From Desulfovulcanus ferrireducens (lineage in GTDB: Bacteria; Desulfobacterota; Desulfovibrionia; Desulfovibrionales; Desulfonatronovibrionaceae), in assembly GCF_018704065.1 (NCBI RefSeq), contig NZ_JAGUQP010000029.1, forward strand, positions 1 through 32,028: a stretch of 32,028 nt of DNA, read 5' to 3'. This document shows positions 1 to 8,325 of this stretch, piece by piece. The position numbers and the translations under genes are program-made. The notes below the pieces were generated by a model that had not been told where the DNA came from, did no database searches, and saw only the letters and a list, made by a program, of their open reading frames with translations. Position 1 is the first letter of the stretch. Each line of letters opens with the position of its first letter.

Positions 1-92
1 AACAGGTCCAGGTCTTTGTACCAGCATGAAAAAAACCAGGACTAGAATAAACCATGGAAATTAAGTTGATAAAAAAGGTTGGCCACAGGCTC
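1..92 (-). repeat. Dispersed palindromic repeat, partial copy cut by the window start
   Basis: This is the end of the same element seen whole at 4091-4563. It is collinear with 4474-4563, sharing the blocks AAGTCTTTG/GGTCTTTG, CCAGCATGAAA and AAATTAAGTTGATAAAAA. It ends in the terminal inverted repeat GGTTGGCCACAGGCTC (77-92), followed by TTTT. No reading frame is present. The rest of the copy lies outside the window. Confidence 0.85.
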
Positions 93-293
93 TTTTAACA
101 TTTAAGGCCATTGCCTTTGCCAATTATTACCATTATGCTTTATGGGCAAGCCAAAATTGGTATAATAAAAGGGTGCTAAGCTGCTAAAAATTTAAGTTTG
201 AACAACTATAAACTGGTTCTCTATTTTCGACTGACAATGAACAAAAATTTTTAACAATTAAGATACAAAAGTTCTGGATATAAGGAAACGATC
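93..293. other. Intergenic region upstream of the YcaO gene
   Basis: A+T-rich and without an ORF. It contains short imperfect dyads, for example CCAATT near 119 facing AATTGG near 156, but no convincing terminator, tRNA or promoter. A purine-rich AAGGA Shine-Dalgarno sits just before the ATG at 294. Confidence 0.4.
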
Positions 294-1991
294 ATGGATT
301 ATGAACTCAATCTAACCACGACTGCCGAGACCATTGGCTTTTATGCCTGCGAACCCAAAAGTGACGCCCCCCTGGATAAATGCCTGACCTATCTGGTTCA
401 GCACCCAATGGATACATTTATGCGGTCGTTTATTTTGCGCAAATTGGGTGGCTTATCTGCCGTGGATGTCCAGACTCTTTTTGAACAATTTGCTCCTCTC
501 CCTTTGCCTTTGCAGGCCTTGGCTTTTGAACTCTGCCTTTTATCAACAAAATTTGAAAACCTTGCACATTTCTTTAAGAACAGTTCCCAAAAAGAACTCC
601 AAAAACATACCCCCTTGATAATCTCTCGTGTTTTTACCCAGAAAGACCATAAGCTCCATCAACAATGGATACAAATTTTCACCCGAAACATCCTTGAGCA
701 TAAAGAACTTCCTTTAATGGAAGAGACAAACCTCCCTGAGCCCATTTCTGCATCGTCTTCTACGGTCAGAACTCTGGTCACCCTGGAGCAAGTGCACTCA
801 CAACTCAGTAATCTAAATATCGCGTCCTCGCCCTTGCCTTCCATTTACGATCTGGCGAACTATGCCCTTGCCAGTCTTAAAAAATGCCAGGCTTTAGCAA
901 GTATCGAAATGCGCCATGAAAATTCTCTAAGCCCCATAGGCCTGTTTAGAAGATGGTCTTTTGAACGTCAGATAAAGACCAAAAAACTCTCCTATACGCT
1001 CCAAGGCATCCAGACCAGTTTTGGCCGAGGTTTCAACATGGACCAGGCTCGGGTGGGACTGTACATGGAAATGGTGGAAAGATTCTCTTCTTTTGCAAGC
1101 ATTTCCTCTGATCAAATCATGGACCTGACAGGTCCTGACCAGGTTTACCTGGGCTCATACTCTGAACTCCGGGAAAAGGGATTTAATTGCCTGGACCCAA
1201 ACGAACTTTGCCTGGATTTTAAATACCAGGACGAAGTCTTGCACTGGATGCAGGGAGAAAAGGTTATACAACCCGGACAGACAGAACCGGCCCTGGTTCC
1301 AATACAACTGGTATACCTTTTCGCCAATTTAGATGAAATAGACCTCTTTGACGGGCTTGGCTCAACTGGCCTGGCTGCCGGGGCAACCATTACCCAAGCC
1401 AAATTGGCTGGTTTGTTAGAAGTACTAGAAAGGGATAGCGAGGTACTGGGTTTTTATGAACCGCAAAAATGTTTTCGTTTAAATGTAAGGCAAGGCCCCG
1501 TGGCGAAACTTTTGGCCAGACTAAGCCAACAGGGAATCTATGTTATTTTTCAGGACTTAACCAATGAAATGGGACTTCCTTGTTATAAAGCCTTTGTGCA
1601 AAGCGAGGATGGCAAGATCATCAAAGGTACCGGCGCTCATTTAAACGGAGAAAAGGCCGTTGTCTCTGCCCTGACAGAAGTTCCCCATCCATTCCCCAAC
1701 GGCCCGAAAACCAAACCCTGGCCTAGAGAACTGCCAGAAAAAGAATTGCAGGATTTGCCTGATTATTCCCTGGGGAGTGTTGAAGCAGACCTTTACCAAA
1801 TTGAATCACTGCTTACAAAAAACAACTATTTCCCCATTTATGTGCACTTGACCCGCAAGGATTTAGGCTTGCCCGTAATCAGGGCCATTGTCCCAGGCTT
1901 GGAGCTACTGGCGGATTTTGATGACACAACTAGGATTAGACCAAGGCTCTGGGAGAGATATAAGAAGATGGGAAGCTGGGAAGATGGGTAG
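294..1991 (+). CDS. YcaO-domain protein with helical N-terminal extension
   Basis: YcaO enzymes use ATP to activate a carbonyl, usually a peptide-bond amide, for cyclodehydration or thioamidation. The substrate here is unknown. The YcaO domain covers about residues 215-550. The family's ATP/Mg motifs are visible: MEMVERF (258-264), GSTGLAAG (356-363), LLEVLERD (374-381) and the later GTGAHLNGEKAVVSALTE (445-462). Residues 1-150 look all-helical and TPR-like. The C-terminal proline-rich tail of azoline-forming YcaOs is absent. Neither a TfuA partner nor a RiPP precursor gene is visible nearby, although the upstream side is cut by the window edge. The start ATG is preceded by AAGGA. The last residues and the stop codon lie inside a GATGGGTA-type simple repeat, so the C terminus may have been altered. 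The family call is firm and the function is not. Confidence 0.85.
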   Translation: MDYELNLTTTAETIGFYACEPKSDAPLDKCLTYLVQHPMDTFMRSFILRKLGGLSAVDVQTLFEQFAPLPLPLQALAFELCLLSTKFENLAHFFKNSSQKELQKHTPLIISRVFTQKDHKLHQQWIQIFTRNILEHKELPLMEETNLPEPISASSSTVRTLVTLEQVHSQLSNLNIASSPLPSIYDLANYALASLKKCQALASIEMRHENSLSPIGLFRRWSFERQIKTKKLSYTLQGIQTSFGRGFNMDQARVGLYMEMVERFSSFASISSDQIMDLTGPDQVYLGSYSELREKGFNCLDPNELCLDFKYQDEVLHWMQGEKVIQPGQTEPALVPIQLVYLFANLDEIDLFDGLGSTGLAAGATITQAKLAGLLEVLERDSEVLGFYEPQKCFRLNVRQGPVAKLLARLSQQGIYVIFQDLTNEMGLPCYKAFVQSEDGKIIKGTGAHLNGEKAVVSALTEVPHPFPNGPKTKPWPRELPEKELQDLPDYSLGSVEADLYQIESLLTKNNYFPIYVHLTRKDLGLPVIRAIVPGLELLADFDDTTRIRPRLWERYKKMGSWEDG

Positions 1992-2034
1992 ATGAGAGGA
2001 TGAGTAGATGGGTAGATGAGGATGGGTAAAGGAT
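1962..2034. repeat. Purine-rich simple repeat (GATGGGTAGATGAG type)
   Basis: Degenerate head-to-tail units such as GATGGGTAGATGAG and GGAAGCTGGGAAGATGGG run through the last codons and stop of the YcaO gene and fill the gap to the convergent oxidase gene. There is no hairpin. Similar purine-rich units border other genes in this window. Confidence 0.7.
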
Positions 2035-2036
2035 AA

Positions 2037-3416
2037 TCAATACCCCTTGCCTGGATTCATGATGTTGTAGGGATCAAAGACTTTTTTTATCTGCCGCATG
2101 GCCATCAAAACTTCTGGCTCAACCTGCCAGGAGATAAACGGAGCTTTAGTCAGGCCAATGCCATGCTCGCCAGATAGGGTTCCGCCAAGGCCAAGCACTA
2201 TTCTCAAAATCTCTTTTTTTGCCTTTTGGGCATTTGCTGCTTCCTGGTCATCACCAACGTCATACATAATATTGGTATGGATATTACCGTCGCCAATGTG
2301 CCCAAAAGTAAGTATGGGAAGCCCATATTTTTGCCCGACCTGTTTTATCCTTTCCATGGCCTCCTTAATCTTTCCCCTGGGTACGGTAATATCCTCACTC
2401 ATCTTGGTAGGTCTAAGTTTAAACGAAGCCGGGTTAATAAGCCGGCGTAGTTCCCATAACTCTTCTTCCTCTTTGCCCAAGCCTTTTAGGCGGACACTGG
2501 CTTGAGCACATATTTTTTCCAGCTCAACCAAATTTTGTTTCACTCCCTGTTCATGGCCATCAAGCTTAATCAATAAAACCGCATTTGTACCCTTTGGCCA
2601 GGGCACAGGAGCAATATCTTCAATGCACTTTAGAACCAGGTCAGGCATAATTTCCAGAGCTGTTGGCAGGATGCCGGCCTGAAAAATCTGTTGCACAGTA
2701 TCCAGGGCCTGGTCCAAATCTGAAAAGCCAACCAAAAAAGAAGCTGTAAATGGAGGTTTGGGCAAAACTTTTAAATAAATCCTGGTAAATACCCCAAGGG
2801 TCCCTTCTGAGCCAATAAAAAGCCTGGTCAAATCGAGACCGACCACATTTTTGTGACAACGACTTCCCAAGTTCAGGAGCTTGCCTCCGGGCAAAACCAC
2901 CTCAAGCCCCAGGACATAGTCTCTGGTCACCCCATATTTTAAAGCACGCATCCCCCCGGCATTGGTGGAGACATTGCCGCCAATAGTTGAGATACGCACG
3001 CTGGCAGGATCCGGAGGATAGAATAGTCCCTTTGCAGCCAGAGCCTTTTGCAACTCATAAGTAATCACCCCTGGCTCGACCACAGCCACAAAATCCTGTT
3101 CGTCAAGATCCAAGATCCGGTTTAGCTTGAGCAGGGACAAAACTATTCCCCCACCCCTGGGCACACAGGCCCCAACCATGTTGGTGGCTCTGGCCCGGGG
3201 GAAGACAGGAATCCTTTCTTTTTGGGCAAAATATAAAAAATCCCGAACCTGCTCCGGACTTTTGGGCCGAACCACAGCCCAGGGCATATCCAACATCCTA
3301 CTGGAGTCAGTACCAAAAATTAGTTTTTGTTCAGGAGTTAAAAGCAGGTCTTCGGGGGGGAAAATTGATTTAAGGTTCTTGATCTGGGTTCTTTTTAAAA
3401 ATTGTTTGCAACTCAC
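2037..3416 (-). CDS. FAD-linked oxidase, GlcD/D-lactate dehydrogenase type
   Basis: Predicted flavoprotein oxidising a 2-hydroxy acid such as D-lactate or glycolate, usually passing electrons to a quinone or to an Fe-S partner. The FAD_binding_4 domain spans about residues 45-180, with the characteristic PDPAS and STIGGNVSTNAGG stretch (136-155). The C-terminal FAD-oxidase domain contains GHIGDGNIHTNI and the GEHGIG signature beginning at residue 416. At 459 aa the length is normal for GlcD. The start is read as GTG (3414-3416) with only a weak Shine-Dalgarno, so the exact N terminus is uncertain, although the conserved region begins soon after. No GlcF-like Fe-S subunit or lactate permease gene is adjacent in the window. 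Lactate is the classic electron donor of this group, and a larC gene for lactate racemase maturation lies 25 kb away. The substrate is inferred, not shown. Confidence 0.87.
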   Translation of the reverse strand: MSCKQFLKRTQIKNLKSIFPPEDLLLTPEQKLIFGTDSSRMLDMPWAVVRPKSPEQVRDFLYFAQKERIPVFPRARATNMVGACVPRGGGIVLSLLKLNRILDLDEQDFVAVVEPGVITYELQKALAAKGLFYPPDPASVRISTIGGNVSTNAGGMRALKYGVTRDYVLGLEVVLPGGKLLNLGSRCHKNVVGLDLTRLFIGSEGTLGVFTRIYLKVLPKPPFTASFLVGFSDLDQALDTVQQIFQAGILPTALEIMPDLVLKCIEDIAPVPWPKGTNAVLLIKLDGHEQGVKQNLVELEKICAQASVRLKGLGKEEEELWELRRLINPASFKLRPTKMSEDITVPRGKIKEAMERIKQVGQKYGLPILTFGHIGDGNIHTNIMYDVGDDQEAANAQKAKKEILRIVLGLGGTLSGEHGIGLTKAPFISWQVEPEVLMAMRQIKKVFDPYNIMNPGKGY

Positions 3417-3433
3417 ATCTGAAACTCTACAAG

Positions 3434-3536
3434 GGAAGTTAGGAAGATAAGAAGATACGAGGAAGACAGGAAGCCTGTAGCCTGAAAATTGGCAAAAAAT
3501 TCACCAAGCTTCTTATCTTCTAAGCTTCTTAACTCC
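3434..3536. repeat. AAG/CTT-rich inverted simple repeat between smpB and the oxidase
   Basis: A purine-rich run (GGAAGATAAGAAGATACGAGGAAG) begins near 3440, and its pyrimidine counterpart follows at 3507-3532. GAAGATAAGAAG (3443-3454) is matched by CTTCTTATCTTC (3509-3520), so a stem with a loop of about 54 nt is possible. It lacks a GC-rich stem with a T-run, so I do not call it a terminator. Confidence 0.55.
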
Positions 3537-3539
3537 AGG

Positions 3540-4004
3540 TTATTTATATTTAGCCAACTCCCGCGCTGTATCCCGGGCAATAGCTCTTTTTTTCAACTCT
3601 TCTCGCTGATCATAAAGCTTGCGCCCTTTGGCCAAAGCCAGTTCCACCTTAACTTTGCCATTTTTAAAATACATTTTGACCGGAATTATGGTCAGTCCCT
3701 TCTGCTCTATTTTACCCATTAAATTCTTGATTTCTCTTTTATGCAGAAGAAGTTTACGTGGCCTTTCCGGGTCATGCTGAGCATAGCCGGCATTCTCATA
3801 AGGAGCAATATGCACACCAACCAGATAGGCCTCTCCCCTCTCAAAGCGAACGTGACCATCTTTAAAACCAACCCTGCCAGCGCGCAATGATTTAACTTCA
3901 GAACCAGTAAGGACTATCCCTGCTTCAATAAAATCCAGGAGCTCATATTCTCGTCTGGCCTTTTTATTCTGGCCAATAATCTTTATTCCGCCTTTTTTAG
4001 TCAT
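3540..4004 (-). CDS. smpB: SsrA-binding protein SmpB
   Basis: Binds tmRNA and escorts it to stalled ribosomes for trans-translation in the cytoplasm. The 154 aa length is typical. The conserved N-terminal core reads [18 protein letters not shown] followed by [15 protein letters not shown] (OB-fold), and the protein ends in the basic tail [21 protein letters not shown]-like helix that reaches the decoding centre. The start ATG at 4002-4004 is followed directly by the usual short basic leader. The gene is separated from ptsI by a 565-base non-coding stretch containing a dispersed repeat, so it is probably transcribed on its own. The gene encoding tmRNA (ssrA) is not in the window. Confidence 0.97.
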   Translation of the reverse strand: MTKKGGIKIIGQNKKARREYELLDFIEAGIVLTGSEVKSLRAGRVGFKDGHVRFERGEAYLVGVHIAPYENAGYAQHDPERPRKLLLHKREIKNLMGKIEQKGLTIIPVKMYFKNGKVKVELALAKGRKLYDQREELKKRAIARDTARELAKYK

Positions 4005-4034
4005 CTTTGTAGCTCGTTGTTAACATTTAACATC

Positions 4035-4081
4035 TAGCATTTAGTATCTAGGGTTACGATTCGGCTGACTGCTAAATGCTA
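4035..4081. repeat. Perfect 10-bp inverted repeat upstream of smpB
   Basis: TAGCATTTAG (4035-4044) and CTAAATGCTA (4072-4081) form a perfect dyad around a 27-nt spacer. The left arm is also echoed as a short direct repeat (AACATTTAACATC, AGCATTTAGTATC). It lies between smpB and the neighbouring dispersed repeat and could be a hairpin in the smpB leader. No T-run follows on either strand. Confidence 0.45.
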
Positions 4082-4090
4082 ACCTCAAAA

Positions 4091-4563
4091 GAGTCTGTGG
4101 CCAAACCCTATATTAGTCACTGGTTGAAAGTCTTGGTTTATGAAATGCATTACAAACGGCTTGGGTAACCCAATCTTAACGAAGCTTGTGGAAAAACAGA
4201 GCATCGGGACGAATGGACTAAATATTTTGCGATACTGACCATAACTATCTAAAATTTATGAGCGATTTTTTTCCAGTTCAAACTTTGAGATTGCTTCGCT
4301 ACACTTTGTTCCACTCGCAATGACAGCAGCGAGTTCGTCATTGCGAGGGCAGCGAAGCTGTCCGTGGCAATCTCATCACCCATTGAGTGAAAATCGCTCA
4401 ACTTAGTATAATTAAAAGACTATTTGTTTACCCAAAATATCCAATTATGCTCTGTCCGCAAGCAAGTTTTAGTTGGGTCCAAGTCTTTGGACCAGCATGA
4501 AAGAAACCAAGACTGAAATAAACCTTGGAAATTAAGTTGATAAAAAGGTTTGGCCACAGACTC
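4091..4563 (-). repeat. Dispersed palindromic repeat, complete copy A (473 bp, MITE-like)
   Basis: The element is bounded by perfect 17-bp terminal inverted repeats, GAGTCTGTGGCCAAACC (4091-4107) and its complement (4547-4563). It is flanked by AAAA on both sides, a possible short target duplication. Inside are further inverted pairs in matching order on each arm (CTTGGTTT/AAACCAAG-type, GCTTG-TCTGT/ACAGAGCAT-type) and an 88-bp dyad core at 4287-4374. It has no ORF. Relative to copies at 21422 and 31336 it is inverted. Its right end stops six bases before the ptsI stop codon. Confidence 0.9.
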
Positions 4564-4569
4564 AAAACT

Positions 4570-6339
4570 CTATTCATCAATAAGCGATGTATAGAACATT
4601 AATTCTTCAGGGAACCGGTTATAAATCATTTCACGGACCAATTTATTACTCCGGGCCACTGTATCACTGTCTATGACCTGCTTCAATAATTGTTTACATT
4701 CTTCCATGGTTGCCCGGCGGATTATGCGCTTAATACCAGGTATAGCCTGGGGGTTAAGGCTCAAAGAGTCCACCTGCATGCCCATTAAAATAGGGACACA
4801 AAAGGGGTCTGCTGCAACTTCCCCACATAGACTGACCTCTATCCCGGCTTCATGAGCTGCGTCCACCACAAGCTTGATGCTGCGTAAGATTGCCGGGTGC
4901 AACGGCTGATAAAGATAAGATACATGCTTATTAGTCCGGTCTATCCCCAGAGAGTACTGAATCAAATCGTTGGTCCCAATACTAAAAAAATCCACCTCTT
5001 TGGCCAATATATCCGCTATGAGTACAGAGCCTGGGACTTCAATCATTATCCCCATAGGCATGTGCTCGTTAAAGGGAACATTTTCTTTTCTTAACTCCTC
5101 CTGTACCTCGAAGTAAAATTCCTTTACTTCCTGCAACTCCTGCAGACCGGATATCAGTGGAAACATGATCGAGATATTGCCCACGACACTGGCACGCAAA
5201 ATAGCCCTTAGTTGCGCTTTAAATAATTGCCTGTGTTTCAGGCAGAAGCGAATTGCTCTGAGCCCCAGGGCCGGATTGGCCTCTTCTAGTGACCCAAAGT
5301 GTTTTGCAATTTTGTCTGCGCCCATATCCAAGGTTCGGATGATCACCTTTCGCGGATGCATAATGTCAGCCAGATCACGATATTCCTCAAACAATTCCTC
5401 TTCCGTAGGCAGAGTCTCCCGGTTCAGGTAACTGTACTCGGTTCGGTAAAGACCTATACCTTCACCTCCATGATCAATAACAGCGGCCACTTCTTCAAAC
5501 AATTCAATATTGGCCAGAACCTGAACCTGGTAACCATCGATAGTCTCAGCAGGCAGATGGCAACATTTGCTAATTAAGGATTGATAGGCCTCGAACTGGT
5601 ATTTAATGTCTGCAAATTCAGCCAGTTCTTCTTCACTAGGGCCAACTATAATCCGGCCATGAAAACCATCGAGAATAATAAGTTGGCCATCTTCTATATC
5701 CTCCTCAAGACCCTCCACTCCTACCACAGCGGGGATCTGTAACGATCTGGCCATGATTCCGGCATGGGACGTTTTTCCACCCATTGTCGTGGCAAAGGCC
5801 ATAATCTTATCCACCTGCAAAGCAATTGTATCAGCCGGTGAAAGGTCGTGGGCCAGGAGGATAACCCGCTGCGAAATAGCCCCGATATCTTTGGTTTTAC
5901 CACGCAAGGCGTCCTGAACCCGATCAGCCACTAAACGGACATCTTGGATACGCTGGCGTATATATTCATCATCAATACGACTAAAGGCCTTGCCAATATC
6001 TGCCACAGTCTTTTCGAGAGCCCACTCAGCATTGATCATCTTATCCTGAATATATCTTAAAGCCCCCTGTTTAAAATTCTCATCTTTTAAAATCATCAGA
6101 TGGGAATCAATAATGGCCGCATGCTCTTTAAGTTCACTCGGAATCTTCTGTCGAATCTCATCCAGCTCCTGCAGGGCAGCCTCAAAAGCAGTAAGCAAGC
6201 GTTCTTTCTCATTAGGCACATCGCCTGCGGAAATGCTCATCCTTGGTAATGATGCCTTAGAGCCTCTGTTCAAGAAAAAGGCCTTGCCAATGGCGACTCC
6301 CGATGAAACCGGTATGCCGGACAATACCTTCTTGGCCAT
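4570..6339 (-). CDS. ptsI: PTS enzyme I (phosphoenolpyruvate-protein phosphotransferase)
   Basis: Transfers phosphate from PEP to HPr, the first step of the phosphotransferase system, in the cytoplasm. From the start chosen here the protein is 589 aa, close to the family's usual ~575. The phosphorylated histidine is His192 in GGKTSHAGIMARSL. The C-terminal PEP-binding TIM barrel shows MGIMIEVPG, FFSIGTNDLIQYSL and a CGE motif. I chose ATG at 6337-6339 (MAKKVLSGIPVSSGVAIG) because homologues begin there, a GGAGAAGAG Shine-Dalgarno lies about 8 bases upstream, and it leaves one base after the ptsH stop. A longer in-frame reading to 6369 would overlap ptsH by 29 bases. EIID, ptsH and ptsI form one tight unit. 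It may serve regulation as well as transport. Confidence 0.96.
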   Translation of the reverse strand: MAKKVLSGIPVSSGVAIGKAFFLNRGSKASLPRMSISAGDVPNEKERLLTAFEAALQELDEIRQKIPSELKEHAAIIDSHLMILKDENFKQGALRYIQDKMINAEWALEKTVADIGKAFSRIDDEYIRQRIQDVRLVADRVQDALRGKTKDIGAISQRVILLAHDLSPADTIALQVDKIMAFATTMGGKTSHAGIMARSLQIPAVVGVEGLEEDIEDGQLIILDGFHGRIIVGPSEEELAEFADIKYQFEAYQSLISKCCHLPAETIDGYQVQVLANIELFEEVAAVIDHGGEGIGLYRTEYSYLNRETLPTEEELFEEYRDLADIMHPRKVIIRTLDMGADKIAKHFGSLEEANPALGLRAIRFCLKHRQLFKAQLRAILRASVVGNISIMFPLISGLQELQEVKEFYFEVQEELRKENVPFNEHMPMGIMIEVPGSVLIADILAKEVDFFSIGTNDLIQYSLGIDRTNKHVSYLYQPLHPAILRSIKLVVDAAHEAGIEVSLCGEVAADPFCVPILMGMQVDSLSLNPQAIPGIKRIIRRATMEECKQLLKQVIDSDTVARSNKLVREMIYNRFPEELMFYTSLIDE

Positions 6340-6340
6340 T

Positions 6341-6625
6341 TTATTTCTCTTCTCCAAATCTTTGCGCAAAGAGTTGACTTAAATGAGTAACCGCCTCACT
6401 GGCATCCTCGCCTTTAGCCCACAAAGTGAGCGTGCTGCCACAAGGTGCAGCCAGAGTCAGGATATCTAAAATACTCTTGGCATCCACTTCTCTATCCCCA
6501 AAACTTACTTTGATCATGGCTGCAAATTTTTGGGCCTCCTGCGCCAATTTGGCTGCAGGCCTTGCGTGTAACCCAAGTTCGTTTAGGACTTTCACTTCCG
6601 TAGAAAAATGTTCCTTATTTGCCAT
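6341..6625 (-). CDS. ptsH: PTS phosphocarrier protein HPr
   Basis: Small cytoplasmic phosphocarrier accepting phosphate from enzyme I and passing it to EIIA/EIIB domains. The 94 aa protein shows the active-site motif ELGLHARPAAKL with His20. A serine in the regulatory position (DAKSILDIL, Ser51) is retained, so phosphorylation by HPr kinase is possible, though no hprK gene is in view. The start ATG at 6623-6625 is preceded by GAGG. The stop is one base from the ptsI start and the EIID stop is seven bases upstream, so translational coupling across the three PTS genes is likely. Confidence 0.95.
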   Translation of the reverse strand: MANKEHFSTEVKVLNELGLHARPAAKLAQEAQKFAAMIKVSFGDREVDAKSILDILTLAAPCGSTLTLWAKGEDASEAVTHLSQLFAQRFGEEK

Positions 6626-6632
6626 TTTTACC

Positions 6633-7403
6633 TCAATTAAGTAGATGTACCAGACTCTGATAAAACTCTACTATCCAGGACCAAAATAATACACCTAAGA
6701 ACATTAGCCAGGCTAAAAATTCACGGCTACATAAAAATTTACTGAAAATTAAAGCCAAAACCCCCACAGACAAAACTAACGTGTTAAACTGAAGCCAATT
6801 AACTGGTTTTGGCCAGATTATAAACCATATTATGAGCAGCAAAAGAGCATTTACGGTTTTAAATACTCTTCCCAGGTTGATTAAATCCCAGCTTTTAAGT
6901 CGACCCAAAAAGTCCAGCCCTTCGGAAAACCCTTTATAAAAGGTATAAATTTTAAAAAATTGCAAGCCGACAAACCATAAAATACCCCAAACAACAGCCA
7001 CTCTGGTAAGCCCACAAAACAAAAATAAAATTGTAGACAATGACCAGGTAATCAAAAGGCTGCCGCCAAAAAAAGAATCCCCTATGGCCGAAAGTGTATA
7101 AACCATAGTAGATTTTACCTTGGGCAGCGTGTTGGCTGGCAGAAGTCCTCGGGCAATCTTATTTTCCAAGTACAAAAAAATACCCACCAAAAGTGGGGCC
7201 CAGAATGGATGTGAGTTATATAGCTTTAAATATCTCTTTCTTGCCTTTAAAAGCCTCTTCTGGTCAGGATAAAGTATCCGCAGTCCAGGGTCCAAAGCAT
7301 ATATAAGTCCAATATTTTGCAGCCCCCTGGTATTAAAGGCACTGCCAATCAGGTAGGTTCGCCAAAAACATTGGCCTAAAGTCTTTACATCTAGATTTGG
7401 CAT
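6633..7403 (-). CDS. PTS mannose/fructose/sorbose-family EIID-like membrane component
   Basis: EIID is one of the two membrane subunits of mannose-type PTS permeases and works with EIIC. The N terminus carries the family pattern FWRTYLIGSAFNTRGLQNIG and then YALDPGLRILYPD, as in EIID proteins. The C-terminal half has several hydrophobic segments (from about residue 110 on: SFFGGSLLITWSLSTILFLF, VVWGILWFVGLQFF, LLLLIIWFIIW and others). At 256 aa it is slightly shorter than the usual ~275. The matching EIIA, EIIB and EIIC genes are not adjacent, since the upstream neighbour is rsmI, 55 bases away. Partial mannose-type PTSs are known in Desulfovibrio, so the missing parts may be elsewhere or lost. 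The family call is good. Whether it transports anything is open. Confidence 0.85.
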   Translation of the reverse strand: MPNLDVKTLGQCFWRTYLIGSAFNTRGLQNIGLIYALDPGLRILYPDQKRLLKARKRYLKLYNSHPFWAPLLVGIFLYLENKIARGLLPANTLPKVKSTMVYTLSAIGDSFFGGSLLITWSLSTILFLFCGLTRVAVVWGILWFVGLQFFKIYTFYKGFSEGLDFLGRLKSWDLINLGRVFKTVNALLLLIIWFIIWPKPVNWLQFNTLVLSVGVLALIFSKFLCSREFLAWLMFLGVLFWSWIVEFYQSLVHLLN

Positions 7404-7458
7404 TTCTAACTCATAACTGATTGAGTTTTCAGAAAGGCTAAAAGGTTAAGAGGCAAAT

Positions 7459-8325
7459 TCACCTTTTTACCTTTTCACCTTTAGACCTCGAACTTTGGAC
7501 TAATTTATAAATCTCTTTTCCCGACCAACCCTTTACCATGCCTGACACTTTGTGCACAATCTCTCTGGCCCTCAGGCCCTTTTGCCTGTTCTGTTCAATC
7601 AAATCCAGCACATCTTCCAGGCTTGTTTTTGTCTTTCCTGACCCCGGGCCAATTATGGCGGTTATCTCTCCTTTTAATCTCTCCTCATCCAACTCAATCT
7701 TATCCAGGGTACCAAAGATAAATTCTTCGAATTTTTTGGTCAACTCTCTGGCCAAGCAAAACTGCCGCGGCCCTAAGACTTCATATGCCACTTGCAATGA
7801 AGAAATTATTCTGTTTTTGCGCTCAAAAAAAACTATAGTGGAGGGGACATGCTCCCAGATTTGAAAAGTTTTTTTTATCTCCCCTTTCTTTCTGGGCAGA
7901 AATCCTATGAAAGTAAAAGGATAAGGAGGCAGACCGCAAGCCATGAGTGCTGCTATAGGAGCACAAGGACCGGGTACAGGACTGACATTAAAACCATGCT
8001 CCCGACAAGTACTCACCAGCTTGTAACCCGGATCAGAGATAAGGGGAGTGCCGGCATCAGAGATCAAAGCCACATCGCTGCCTTGGGCCAATTTATCTAA
8101 GACCAGACCAATTCTACTCTGCTCATTGTGCTCGTGAAGACTTAGCACGTTCTTGCCCAGGACACCGATTTTCTGAAGAAGAGACCTTGCGCGCCGTGTA
8201 TCTTCAGCCAGGATCAAGTCACTTTTATTGAGTGTTTCAATGGCCCGAGGAGAAAAGTCACCAAGGTTGCCAAGAGGAGTGGCTACTACCCATAGTGTAG
8301 ATGAACTCGAAAGCGTTTTGCACAT
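7459..8325 (-). CDS. rsmI: 16S rRNA 2'-O-ribose C1402 methyltransferase RsmI
   Basis: SAM-dependent enzyme methylating the 2'-OH of C1402 in the decoding centre of 16S rRNA. The 288 aa protein has the N-terminal tetrapyrrole-methylase fold signature [13 protein letters not shown], then LILAEDTRRARSLL, ALISDAGTPLISDPGY and PVPGPCAPIAAL, all diagnostic of RsmI. The reading frame starts with ATG 8323-8325, inside the last 68 bases of yraN in another frame. The Shine-Dalgarno is weak, so translational coupling to yraN is plausible. The final codons (SKGEKVKR) are encoded by a purine-rich AAAGGTG-type simple repeat that continues into the intergenic DNA. Confidence 0.96.
   Translation of the reverse strand: MCKTLSSSSTLWVVATPLGNLGDFSPRAIETLNKSDLILAEDTRRARSLLQKIGVLGKNVLSLHEHNEQSRIGLVLDKLAQGSDVALISDAGTPLISDPGYKLVSTCREHGFNVSPVPGPCAPIAALMACGLPPYPFTFIGFLPRKKGEIKKTFQIWEHVPSTIVFFERKNRIISSLQVAYEVLGPRQFCLARELTKKFEEFIFGTLDKIELDEERLKGEITAIIGPGSGKTKTSLEDVLDLIEQNRQKGLRAREIVHKVSGMVKGWSGKEIYKLVQSSRSKGEKVKR
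7460..7484 (-). repeat. AAAGGTG-type simple repeat encoding the RsmI C terminus
   Basis: On the minus strand, degenerate copies of AAAGGTGAA/AAAGGTAAA run through the last codons and the TGA of rsmI. It resembles the other purine-rich heptad-like tracts at gene ends in this window. Confidence 0.5.

Noticed and set aside
3434-3536. Intrinsic terminator for smpB
   Set aside because: The inverted arms are A/T- and purine-rich with a ~54-nt loop and no T-run after the stem.
4287-4374. CRISPR-like or tRNA-like interpretation of the 88-bp core
   Set aside because: Copies are kilobases apart without regular spacers, no cas genes are near, and the fold is a simple dyad without tRNA arms or a CCA-proximal stem.
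6340-6369. Longer ptsI start overlapping ptsH
   Set aside because: It would overlap ptsH by 29 bases and add ten residues not in the family; ATG 6337-6339 has the Shine-Dalgarno and the conserved start.
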